Positions 22,501-34,500 of a DNA stretch of 64,000 nt are shown here, piece by piece. A model generated the notes under the pieces. It did no database searches and had not been told where the DNA came from. It saw nothing but the letters and a program-made list of their open reading frames with translations. A program made the translations under genes and the position numbers. The first letter of the stretch is position 1. Every line of letters begins with the position of its first letter. This DNA is from Caenorhabditis remanei (taxonomy: Eukaryota; Nematoda; Chromadorea; Rhabditida; Rhabditidae), in contig NC_071331.1 in NCBI RefSeq assembly GCF_010183535.1, forward strand, positions 22,630,001 to 22,694,000. Reading direction: 5' to 3'.

Positions 22501-25500
22501 TAAAAAAATTTTGAAAAAAAAAATTCAGAAAATTTTTCTCCGATTTTCAGTTTTTTCTGAATCCTGACATTTCAAGGCAATTAAACCTTCAAAAACACTA
22601 AATTTCTGAAGTTTTGAGCCCCATATTGCCCTACTTTCAAAAAATTTGGTACAGTGGTGGCCGAGGGGTAACGGTAGACACGGTGGCTACCAGTATACCA
22701 ACCGGGGTTCGAGCCCACATGCCGCCAAACTTTTTTTGCATTCTTAAAATCGTAGTTGTAATCGATTACCAAACTAGATTTCCAATTTTCGATTTGAAAA
22801 TTCGAAAAAAATGTTCAAAAACAGTTTTTTTCAAGTTTTTAAATGTCAAAAACTGCAATGTTTATAATTTTTTTGAAATTTTTCCAGTGGCGTGCCCCTC
22901 TGGCTCCGTGAACATCAACAACACCTGCATACTCTGCCCACGCGGTTCCTACCAAGACGAATCAGGCGAAACCTCTTGCAAACCATGTCCAGACGGCACC
23001 TACACCCTCGACGAAGGCTCCCAATCAGTAGAAAGCTGTCTGGCAACCTGCGGTTACGGAATGTACAGTACCACCGGTTTAATTCCCTGTCAGTTATGTC
23101 CCCGTCACACGTTCTCCGGTCCCGCTCCCGTCGGTGGATTCCGTGACTGCGAGGCGTGTCCCTCAGGTGCCTACACAGCTAAACTAGGCGCTTCCAGTGC
23201 TACAGAATGCCGTCAAGCTTGTAAAACAGGTAGCTACAGTAACTCTGGCTTGGAACCTTGTAGTCCATGTCCCATCAACTTCTACCAACCGACCGTCGGA
23301 CAGCAATCTTGTCTCGAATGTTCCAACTCCACCGCCACTCAAGGCACCGGGGAGTCCCTCGAATCCTCGTGTTTCCCAATCGACTGTACCGCCAAAATGT
23401 GCGAGAACAACGCCGAGTGCTCCGTCTTCATGCATCGTGCTCAATGCCATTGCAAACCAGGATACGTCGGCGATCGTTGTGAGATGTTGGAGGATGTGTG
23501 TGCCACTCAGCCATGCTATAACGGTGGAAAGTGTGAGCAAGTGGGGACAACTTATAAGTGCGCTTGTCCAAAAATGTTCACCGGCGCGAAATGTCAATTC
23601 GAAACCGATGAATGTGTCGGGAAGACGTGTCCGAACGGTGGTGTCTGTCATGATTTACCAGGAACAAAATCGACGACCTGTTTGTGCAGGTAAGCAGTTT
23701 TTATTATTTCAGATTTTGAAAATTTGACCGAAATTGGTTACACTGACCAAATCTTCTATTACGGTCAGTGTGCCTTTGTCACTGTAGTAATTTTGTCAGT
23801 GTAACATTAAAACGTCTTCTTTAAGCTACAGTAATACCTATTTTTACATGTTTCAGAACCGGCTTCGCTGGTCCCCAATGTGAGGAGATCACCGACATCT
23901 GCTCGACCAATAATCCGTGTAGAAATGGTGCCAGATGTATCGGCGAAAAGTTGGGACGGTTCAAGTGTCAATGTGTACCAGGATGGGAAGGACCGACGTG
24001 TGATAAGAATATTGGTGAGTTCCGTTTTTCATGACCTAACTTTTCCTGGTGGCCTAGAAAACCAAATTTTCATTAAATTAGACAATTTTTGCTGTAAAAC
24101 TTTCAAAAATGTCAAAATCGGGTTTTGAGCTCTCAAAAATCATAATAATCACTAAAAAAAATAGGTGACCGAACTTTCTACCTGGTGGCCTAGAAAACCA
24201 AATGTTGAGTTTTTCTAGTTTTTCTAGGAACCCTATCAATTTTCGACTAATCTTAGTGTTAAAAAAGAGTAAAAACACCAAAAACGTCTGAAATTCCAGA
24301 AATTCCGAGAAAAACACTCAAGGCCTAATTTTCCACCTGGTGGCCTAGAAATCCAAATTTTGGGGTTCAATAAGTTTTCAAATATTTTTGGTGTCCAAAA
24401 CCCTTAAAAACCCCTATAATCCGTCATGGCCTAACTTTTGCGACGTGTGGCCTAGAAACCCAAATTCACAAAAACCTAGACCCCGACTCAAATTTCGTTG
24501 TTTTTCACCCTTTTTAATTGCTTTTTACCGGTTTTAGGTAGATTTTTATGGATTTTTCTAAATTTTAATTCAGTTTTCGTCATTTCTTCCAGTTTTTCTA
24601 AGGTTCTTCTCAATTTTCGACTATTTTAAGTGCAAAAAACAGTGAAACCGCGAACGATGGCCTAGAAACCTGCATTTTTGAAAAAACTAGTCCCCGACTC
24701 AAAATTCGTCGTTTTGAACGTTTTTTTCTAGTTTTTTTCTTGGTTTTAGGTAGATTTTCATGGATTTTCATGGTTTTTCAAACTTTTTTGTCATAAAAAA
24801 AGCTTCTGTGTCCCTTAAAAAAACTCTTCCGCTGTGTTTCGCCATATCCCCTCATTTGTCTCTTTACACCCAAAACCCACCAAACACAAAAAAGTTCAAC
24901 GCGTCCAACAACTGAGTCCCTAATCCCCGCCCCTCCCCCCTTCCCAAATTTCTCTTGTCCCGAAATATACTCATTTGTCCTTGGGCTCCGTCCGCCGCCA
25001 CTCTCATCATTTTTGGGGAAAAAAAGAAAAAAGAAGAGAGCCCAAACTAACTCAATTTGGCCTCTATGACCAAAATGTGTGCCTAAAAATGTATGGCTTC
25101 TAACAAAAAAAAAGAGGAAAAAGATGTATTCAACATGTATACATATAGGCTTGGGGTCAAAAAAATGAGAAAAATTTTTTAAGCGGCCCCTGGGGGCCTC
25201 CAGGGCCCCCAGGACAATAGAGATCTAGAGACAGACAGACAGACAGAGAAAAATACAAAAAAATCACAAATTATTCGTGGACAGCAAAAGAAAAAATAGG
25301 AAAAAATAGACAACTAATGAAGAATTTTTTTCGAAAAAATTTTTTTTTGCAAATTAAAAAAATTACGCCATATTCGGGTAGGATTTGAGTGGTGGCTCGG
25401 CGTACGCCGGGTTGTGAGCAAGTTGTGGGGCTGTTGGCTCGGTGGGGACGGGCTCGAACTCGTTGAGTGATTGCTTGAATTTGATGGTGAGCCATAGAGC

Positions 25501-28500
25501 GAATACGCTGAAAAAATAATAATATACCCGAAAAATCATGAAATCTGTGTGTCCAGATGTCCAATTTTTGTCTGTCTGTGTGTCCAGACATCTCGATGTC
25601 GAAATCCAGTCGAAATTCAAAAAACAAAAAACATTCTACCTCAAGTGGGGACCGAACCCTGGTCGGTTTTGTGCAGTGGTGGTGGTGTCTACCTTCACTG
25701 GGGGCATGCGGGTTTTTGGCGGAAAACACGGTTTTTTCGGGTTCCTAGTGTAGATTTTTGTTGATTTTCATGATTTTTCGGGTGTAGAAACCTATTTTTC
25801 ACTCAAGGGGTTTTTCCAAAAAAAAATTCCCAAAAAAATGTTTTTCTCAAAACATTTTTTTTTCGTTGTCTCCCTCGAATAACTTAGACACCGTAGATCA
25901 TGTTTTTCCCTTTTTTCACACATTCCTTAACGGAAACTCAGAAATTTCCCGTCTCCTCTCAATTTTCTCAAATTTTCTCAAAAACTTTTCTCAAAAAAAA
26001 AATTCTCACTTGTAAATGAAAAACAAGGCGGCCAAGACGAAGAACGCGGCTCCGTAATATCTCAACTCGTGCTTCAACTCCACTTTGTCAGCATCCGTCA
26101 GGGGGACGCCGAAAAAGTACTCATAGACACGGAACAAGAAATTGTTCACCGATTGGGCGGAGCCTGCGAAGTAGGTGATCATGAAGATCAGCACGATCAG
26201 CGAGCATACAGTAAGACCGGCGATTAGGACGAGTCTGAAAAAGTTTTTAGGGTTTGAAGGTTACTGTAAGAAAAAATAAACAAAAAACAAAAAAAAGTTT
26301 TGATGCAAAAATTTAAACCCAACAAAACTTTATTTTTCCTCAAAAACCGGTCAATCTGTGTGTCCAGATGTCCAATTTTTGTCTGTCTGTGTGTCCCGAC
26401 ATCCCGATGTCCAAATCCAGTCATAATTCAAAAAACAAAAAACATTTGACCTCAAGTGGGGATCGAACCCTGGTCGGTTTTGTGCAGTGGTGGTGGTGTC
26501 TACCTTCACCGGGGGCATGCGGGTTTTTGACGGAAAACTGGGTTTTTAGAAGATTTTTCGGGTTTCTAGTGTAGATTTTTGTGATTTTCATGATTTTTTG
26601 GGTCAAAAATCTCAGTTTTCCATCAAATTTTGAAAAAATGACGACCCTCTCACCTTGGCAAACAGTAACGTGCGCACTTCTTCCTTGCGGCGAGCACAAT
26701 AAAGAAGAATCCAAGCGCTTGGCACACCAAGAATCCCAAGAAGAACAAGAAAGAGACGATAGTGGTCCAGTGCCTAAAATATTTGAATATTTTTAAAATT
26801 TTGCGAAAAAAAATTTCAAAGGAAAAAAAACTTAATTTTTTTTTTAAACTCACAAATCATTAGAAGTCTCCATGAGAAGAATGAAAGATTTGTAGAAGAA
26901 GAAGGCGACGATCATGAAGTCGAAACATGCCAACACCTGAATTCGGAACGTTTCGATTAGCGGGAGCATTTTTTTTTTGGAGTGAAAAAATTTTTTACCA
27001 AAAAAAATTTACCCAAAAATTTTTTGCCAACTCCCCAGAGCAAACACTTGAAACAGAATTTGTATAGATAGAAATTGACACGTTTATTGACAAAAAATGG
27101 TTTTTTTTGGCAAAAAAACTTATACATCGGAAAATTTGAAGGCGTGGCCTAGAAATCCAAATTTTTGGAAAACTAGTCCACGTGTTGAAATTCAGGTTTA
27201 AAGTGGATTTTTGCAGTCTTGGACGTTTTTCAGACTTAAAAAACCCAAAAACCACCGAAAATGCATATTGCCGAAGTTTTCTGATCGGTGGCCTAGAAAA
27301 CCGAATTTTCGGAAAACTAGTCCCCGACCCAAATTTTGTCTTTTTTCTCGTTTTTTAACGTTTTTTTTGCGTTTTTCACTTTCTGGACCCTGAGAAATAG
27401 CAAAAAAATCAAAAGTTTTCAAAAATTTTCGAAATTTTTGTCATGGCCTAACTTTCCACTTGGTGGCCTAGAAAACCAAATTTCTCAAAAAACGGTCCCT
27501 AGAGTCAAATTTTTGAAGTAAATCCAAAAAAAAATATGTCTAAATCGGGTTCTGAGATCTCAAAAACCATGAAAATCACGAAAAACAATGGGTGGCCTAA
27601 CTTTCCCGATGGTGGCCTAGAAAACCAAATTCACAAAAAAAACTAGTCCCCGACTCAAATTTCGTGGTTTTTGACCATTTTTCATAATTTTTTTTGGGTT
27701 TTAGGTGGGATTTAATGAATTTTTTGGAATTCCGACTTAAATTTGGCAATTTTTTTTATCAAAATACTCTAAAAACCCCCATTTTCTTACCTTTGCACAC
27801 TTTCCCAACGGCCAACAACAGCAAAGGAGCATTTTGTGTGAACAAGTGCCGAGAATCGATAGAAATGAGTGGCCGACGTCTTCTCCGTCGTCGGCTCCCC
27901 TTCTTCCTCTCGTTTCTCTGCGTCTCCTCCTCCTCTCATCGTCGAGAGAATAGGCTCCGCCCCCTTCTGAAGTAGAGGCGGACGAGGAGGAGAAGGGGTG
28001 AGGAGACGCCGTCGTGATTTGAGCAGTTGGGAGGAAGAAAAAGGGAATTGAGCTGTGAGAGTGGGCTCTCTCCCAGTGACACAGAGACGTCTTCTGCAGG
28101 CAAAAAGAGATATATGGGATTTCTTGAAAAAAACATTTTGACGGAAAAACATTTTTTTGGGGGATATACAAAAAAGAATATATACATGTAATATAATCAA
28201 AACAGTAGTTTAAAATAGCAAAAATAGGTTTTTTAAACTGAAAAAATCACCTTAAAACCAAAATTTTTGACATGGCCTAACTTTTCACTTGGTGGCCTAG
28301 ATATCCAAATTTCTCAAAAAACGGTCATTAGGGTCAAATTTTTGAGGTAAACCCCAAAAAATATGTCAAAATCCTCTTCTCCGTTCTCAAAACGCATGAA
28401 AATCACAAAAAACATCAGAAGCCGAACTTTTCACTTGGTGGCCTAGAAATCCAAATTTCTCAAAAAACGGTCTTTATTGTCAAATTTTTGAGGTAAATCC

Positions 28501-31500
28501 AAAAAACTGGTCAAAATCGGGTTCTGAAATACCAAAAATCATGAAAATCACAAAATACAATAGGTGGCCTAACTTTCCACCTGGTGGCCTAACTTTCCAC
28601 CTGGTGGCCTAACTTTCCACCTGGTGGCCTAGAAAACCAAATTTAGGAAAATCTAGTTTCCGAGCTCAAATATCATGTTTTCGGTGATTTAGGGCATATT
28701 CTCATCAGTTTTCCAGAACTTTCTCCTCAAAATGTATTGAAATTATGACGAATCTTCAAAAACCAAGAACAATACATGACAAGGTGCTCATATTTCTATA
28801 ACAAAAATAACTCAAAAAATCAATAAAAACTTGGAAAAAAAGAAAATCACAAAGTAAAAAGCGAAGAAGAGAGTGTCCTCCTCTGTTCCATCATTAACGA
28901 CCACCTGTTGTTTTCCCTCTCTAATTCTCTCACTATTTCCATCGTGATCTACGTAGAAACACTAATTTTCCCTCAAGGTCCTTGAGGTCAGAGAGAATTC
29001 GAGAAAATTCGAGAAAGAAAAGTGAAAAACAGAAAAAAAGATTACAATCTCAAAACCAAAAAAGCCTTCAGAACAGTAGTGAACATGACTGAGGTGTCTA
29101 ACTATTAGCATGAGAAAAAAGGGCGGAGCCTATGATGTCATCCACCAAACTCATTTCATAATGTGTTGTTGACCAGGTGGTGGTGTCAGACAGGCACAGA
29201 TAATAGTGCAATCAAATAAAATGAGAAGGCTATGGGCACTTGGTCTATGAACTCTATGAAATTGTATATTTTTTTTCGGGCTTCAGTTTTCGGGGTTCTG
29301 GTAAAAGTAGGTACATGACCATCAAAAGTTTTGTATCTTTGAAATTCTCTACTTTTTATGTTTTCCTTTTTTGGGATATCTAGACCACCAAGTGCGCCAT
29401 CTATTGTTTTTCGTGATTTTCGGCATTTTCGAGAGCCCAGAACCCGATTTTGAGGTATTTTGAAAATTTCAAAATATGGTTTTGTTAGGTTAGGCCATGC
29501 CAAAAAATGCGTGTTTTCGCTATTTTCAGCTTTGTCTTGATTGTATTTTAAACTTAAAATGCTCATATTTCCAGACGACTGCGCCGACTCTCCATGTGCT
29601 CTCAACGCGACTTGCGTCGATTTGATCAACGACTACAAATGCGAGTGTCCGACAGGATTCAGTGGAAAGAGGTGTCATATTAAAGGTAAGCAGAAAATGT
29701 GTTTGGGAAGAAATTTTCCAGTTTTCTCACTAGTTAATGTTCCTACTTTTCAACCCACTGATTCCAAATCTGTTATCCAATTTTGAAGATCCAAACCGCC
29801 TAAAAATTGCTTATGATTAGCACATATTGTTTTGGATTGCTGCGAGGTGCTTAAAATCGTTTGAGATAGTTTAATATTGCTCAAAATTATTAAAACATCA
29901 GTCAACATCACACAAAACGCTCATAAATTATGGTTTTCACTAATGTTTCAGTGATTTTGAGCAAATTCAAACAATCTTAAACAATTTTAAGCACCGTACA
30001 GCGATCCTTAAACGATCTTACCCGATCTTATACGTTTTTAAACGTGGAGTTTTTGCGTTGAGTGTTTTGAAAAAACACTGAACAATTTTCACTAATTCCG
30101 AGCTGTTTAAAATTATTTGACGCACTCTTATGCAATTTTGATTCATTTTTTTAGAGCTCACAAACTAGTCTATACGATTTTGGCTCTTGTCAAACAACCT
30201 TGAGCAATTTTATGCAATCCTAGGCAATCTAAACCGGTCCTAATCGATCTCAGCCGATTTTAAACGCCTTCAAACAATTTTAGCCAATTATAAGAAATGT
30301 TAGGCAAATTTAAACAATCTTAACCGATCTCATACAAGCTCAGCTATTATCAAACATCCTTGAGCAATTTTAGGCAATCATAGCAAATTTTAACCGATTT
30401 TAACGGATCTCAACCGATCTCAAATAATCTTATCCGTTTTCTGGCATATTTTATGCAATCTTAGACAATCTAAACCGATCTTTATTAATCTTAAGCAATC
30501 GTAGCCGTTCTAGAGCTTACTCAATCAATTTTGTCCAATCTTATCCGATTTCAACCAATTTCCAGACAACCTGTGCTCCTCATCTCCTTGCGTTCACGGC
30601 TTATGCATCGACAAACTCTATTCCCGTGAGTGTCTCTGCGAACCCGGCTGGACTGGCACCAACTGCGACCAGAACATCGACGAGTGCGCCTCTCCCTCCC
30701 CGTGCCACAACGACGCCAAGTGCCACGACGAGATCAACGGCTACACCTGTGAATGTGCAGACGGTTATCAAGGCGTCCATTGTCAGCACCTCGTCGACCA
30801 TTGCTCCAAGAGCCCATGCCACAATAACGCGACGTGTACCAACATGGGCGCCACCTACCATTGTGAGTGTGCTCTCGGATTTGATGGAGTCCATTGTGAG
30901 ATGAATATCGACGAGTGCGCCGACAATAAATGCGACAAACTCGGCACCGAATCGTGTCGGGATACTGTAAACGACTTCAAATGCGTCTGCAAACCAGGGT
31001 ACACAGGGGAGCTCTGCCAAGTTAAGCTAGACCAATGCGCTGATGCTCCATGCCTCAACGATGCTCAATGTGTGGATCTCGGTGGCTCCTACAAATGTGT
31101 CTGCAAGCAAGGTTGGACAGGTCCCCGTTGTGAGCAGGATAACGGTAGCTGCGCTTCGAAACCCTGCAGGAATAACGGATTCTGTGTTGGCCTGGTCGGC
31201 GACTACTTCTGTGTGTGTCCTCCTGGGGTGTCTGGCAAAAACTGTGAGACCGCACCGAATCGATGCATCGGAGCACCATGTCATAACGGTGGAGAGTGTG
31301 GAGACTTTGGTTCCCATCTGGAATGCTCGTGCCCGACCGGATTTACCGGGAAGGGGTGTGAATTTAAGAGTGCAGGATGTACCGACTGTCAAAATGGAGG
31401 AACTTGTTCCGAGGGCTTCAAAAAATGCACATGCCCACCAGGCTTCACGGGAGATCGCTGCGAGACCAACATCGACGAGTGCTCCACCGCACACTGCCCA

Positions 31501-34500
31501 TCTGGAGCGACATGTGTGGATCAAGTGAATCAATCGATATGTGTGTGCCCATTCAACCTCACGGGTGTTCATTGCGACAAAATGATAAATACAAATTATG
31601 ATCTACAATTCCTCGACCCATTCCGCCCAACTTCTGCTGGGCTCTATGCTCCGTTTAGGATAGAGTCCTCGGCTCTCTCTGTAGGACTGTGGGTGAAATT
31701 CGAGAAGCCACACCAGCATGCGACATTCTTCATTTTACACAAGTTCCAAAATCCCAATGAGACTATTCTTGTGGTATCCTCGAATCTTGTCAAGCTCCGC
31801 CTTTTCCCTGACACTCCGGCTGTCGAGATCCCGTTCTCCAGCTCCCAACAACTCAACAACGGAAAGTGGAACCATTTGCTTGTCACCTGGCAATCAAAGA
31901 CCGGTGGCTACTCAGTCATCTGGAATTCGTTACGAACTTATTCTAATACGGGTTACGGTACCGGACGCCAGTTAGATGTGCAGGCAGGTGTCACCCTGGG
32001 ATCCCTGGAGCTACCATCATTCGTTGGAAGCGTTGCAAGAGTTGGGGTCTGGAATCGAGTGATAGATTTCGAGGAGGAGCTTCCGCTCATGGTGCAACAC
32101 TGCCAGCGATCCGAGGAGATTTATAAAGGGTTGTTGGTGAGGTTCGAGGGGTACAGTAAGATTGTTGGAAGGGTCGAAAGGACTCATAAATCGACTTGTG
32201 GATCTGGAAGTGAGGAGATGAAATTGAGCCCTGGCACCTACAGTACCCCACAGCGCCCAATTATCGTGGAGGACTGCCCTCAAGACATGGTGATAAGCTC
32301 CATGGACCGTGAGACCAATATCACCTGGCAGGAGCCGTCATTCTTGAGTTCTAACGCGATTTCCAAAGTAGAAAAGAATCTGAAACAAGGACAAATGTTC
32401 ACTTGGGGAGAGTATGACGTCCTGTACATCGCCACGGATAACACCACCGCCCAGGCCCAGTGTAATTTCAAAATTCGAGTCGGAAAGGAGAATTGCGTCG
32501 ACGCGGCAGATCCGGTGAACGGTGTGCAAAGTTGTGAGAGCTGGGGACCCCAGTTGAAGTACAAAGCGTGCTCCATTGAGTGTCGAGATGGATTCGAGTT
32601 CCCCAGGGCCCCTGCGGTGTTCTACACATGTGCTGCTGATGGGAAGTGGAAGCCGAATAAGAGTCCGAGCACTATGTTCAGATATCCACAGTGTACTAAG
32701 TGAGTTTATATATTTTTTTATTTAAATAGTAAGAAAAAGTAAAAAAATAACCAAAAAATCGGTTTTCTAGTCAAAAATTAGGTCTGAAACATCAAAAAAT
32801 CAGGAAGAACGATTGGTGGCCGAACTTTTTCACCGGTGGCCTAGAAAACTCAAAAACTCGGCCACCACCAAAAATCTTGTTTTTTGATGGTCTCCGGTGT
32901 AGATTTTGATGAATTTTTCAATTTTTATATTTGAAAATTGGGAAAATTAAATTTTTAGGTGGAAAAATTGAGTTTAGAAAGTTTTTTTCAAAAACTGAAA
33001 AATAATTTTCTCACAATTTGAAAAATATCATTATTTGTATATTCTTTAACATGAAAACTTTTTTTTAAACCATCAAAACCCTCAAAAAACCAAAAAAAAG
33101 CGAAGAAAAAAAGAGAGAGGCGCAGACAACCAGACACTCTGACCTCTCTGCGTCTCTCATCTCTCTTCCAAATTTTGACAACAAATATCTCAAAAAGAGG
33201 CGGGGCTATCAAAAAATGGTAAACTACAAAAATGTGCAAAATTTTATGTAGATCATTTTTGTAGTTTGTAGTTTTTTGATAGCTGTGATAGTTTTTAAGA
33301 TATGAACGGTTTAAGTATATTACCTATATCTCCTGACCCTCAACAGCTATCTCAAAACAAGGATTATCTCAAAAAGGAGCGAAGCTATCAAAAAGTTGTC
33401 AACTACAAAAATGTGCAAAATTTTGCGTAGATCATTTTTGTAGTTTCTAGTTTTTTTATAGCTGTGATAGTTTTTGAGATATGGGCGGTTGAAGTTACTC
33501 TCTCATATCTCCTTACCCTCAATACCTATCTCAAAACTGTCAACAAGAAAAATGTAGTATTTTTTGTGATCTACACAACCTTAATATTTTCCAGACACGT
33601 CCCCGCCACCAAAGTAGTAATTGTCCGCATTATCTACGGTAGCTCTCCAGCGTGTACGGAGTCATCGAAGGAGGCGTTCACTCAGAAAGTTCAGCAGACA
33701 ATAAACGCGATTGATAGCAAATGGAAAATGTGTAGTTTGACGTGAGTAAAAATTTTGATCTACAGTATGTACCATAATTTTTTTGCAGTGACGCAAATGG
33801 CTGCGTTGGCACCCAAGTCCGTGTGGAATGTGGTGGGTCCCAGCTACCACCAGATTCCCGCAGAAGACGTCGAGAATCTGAATCCATTCTCGCCTCGGCG
33901 TTCGGTGTGGAAATCGAGATTCCTGTCAAGCGACGTCTTCTAGTTGATCCATCCACTGGCTTGGAGACATCTATCCGTGACGCTCTCCACAATGAGATTC
34001 TATCGGGTGTCTTGAATTTCGAGAAGGTTCTTCCGAATGGGCGGCCTGATGTGGCGTCATTGAAAATTCAGGAGGAGTACTTGTGTCAAGCTGGACAAGT
34101 TGTTGTCAGAGACCTTTGTGGTAGGTGCTGAATTGATCACAAAAATCGAGTTTCTGAGCTCAAAATTCAATTTTGACTTGATTTTCGGCCCCAGCGCAAT
34201 AATGTGAGCCTAGCCACTGTTTTTTGACAAATTTGGTTTTCTAGGCCACCAAGTGGAAAGTTAGGCCACGGATAGTTTCAGAGATTTCCAGTGCTTAGAT
34301 GAGCTCAAATCTCAAATTTGACATGATTTTCGGTTTTATCTCAAAAATTTGGGCCTAGACGCAGTTTTTTGAGAAATTTGGGTTTCTAGGCCACCAAGTG
34401 GAAAGTTAGGCCACTTATGGTTTTCAGTGATTTTGAGCGTTCTGGAAAGCTTGAAACTCATTTTTGATGCGGTTTTTGGCTTTAACTCAACAATTTGAGT

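Noticed and set aside
11132..22730. The A/B box repeats as functional tRNA genes
   Set aside because: The T arm does not pair, there is no anticodon arm that folds well, and all copies sit in introns within a larger repeat unit. They are tRNA-derived, not tRNA genes.
27737..28200. Minus-strand frames of 137-144 codons as a gene
   Set aside because: Several overlapping frames are open because of CT/GA-rich sequence. Better explained as promoter or untranslated exon of the nested gene.
33464..33594. Extended start for the exon at 33595
   Set aside because: The frame is open upstream, but the CCAG acceptor at 33591-33594 gives the correct phase with exon 30566-32699.
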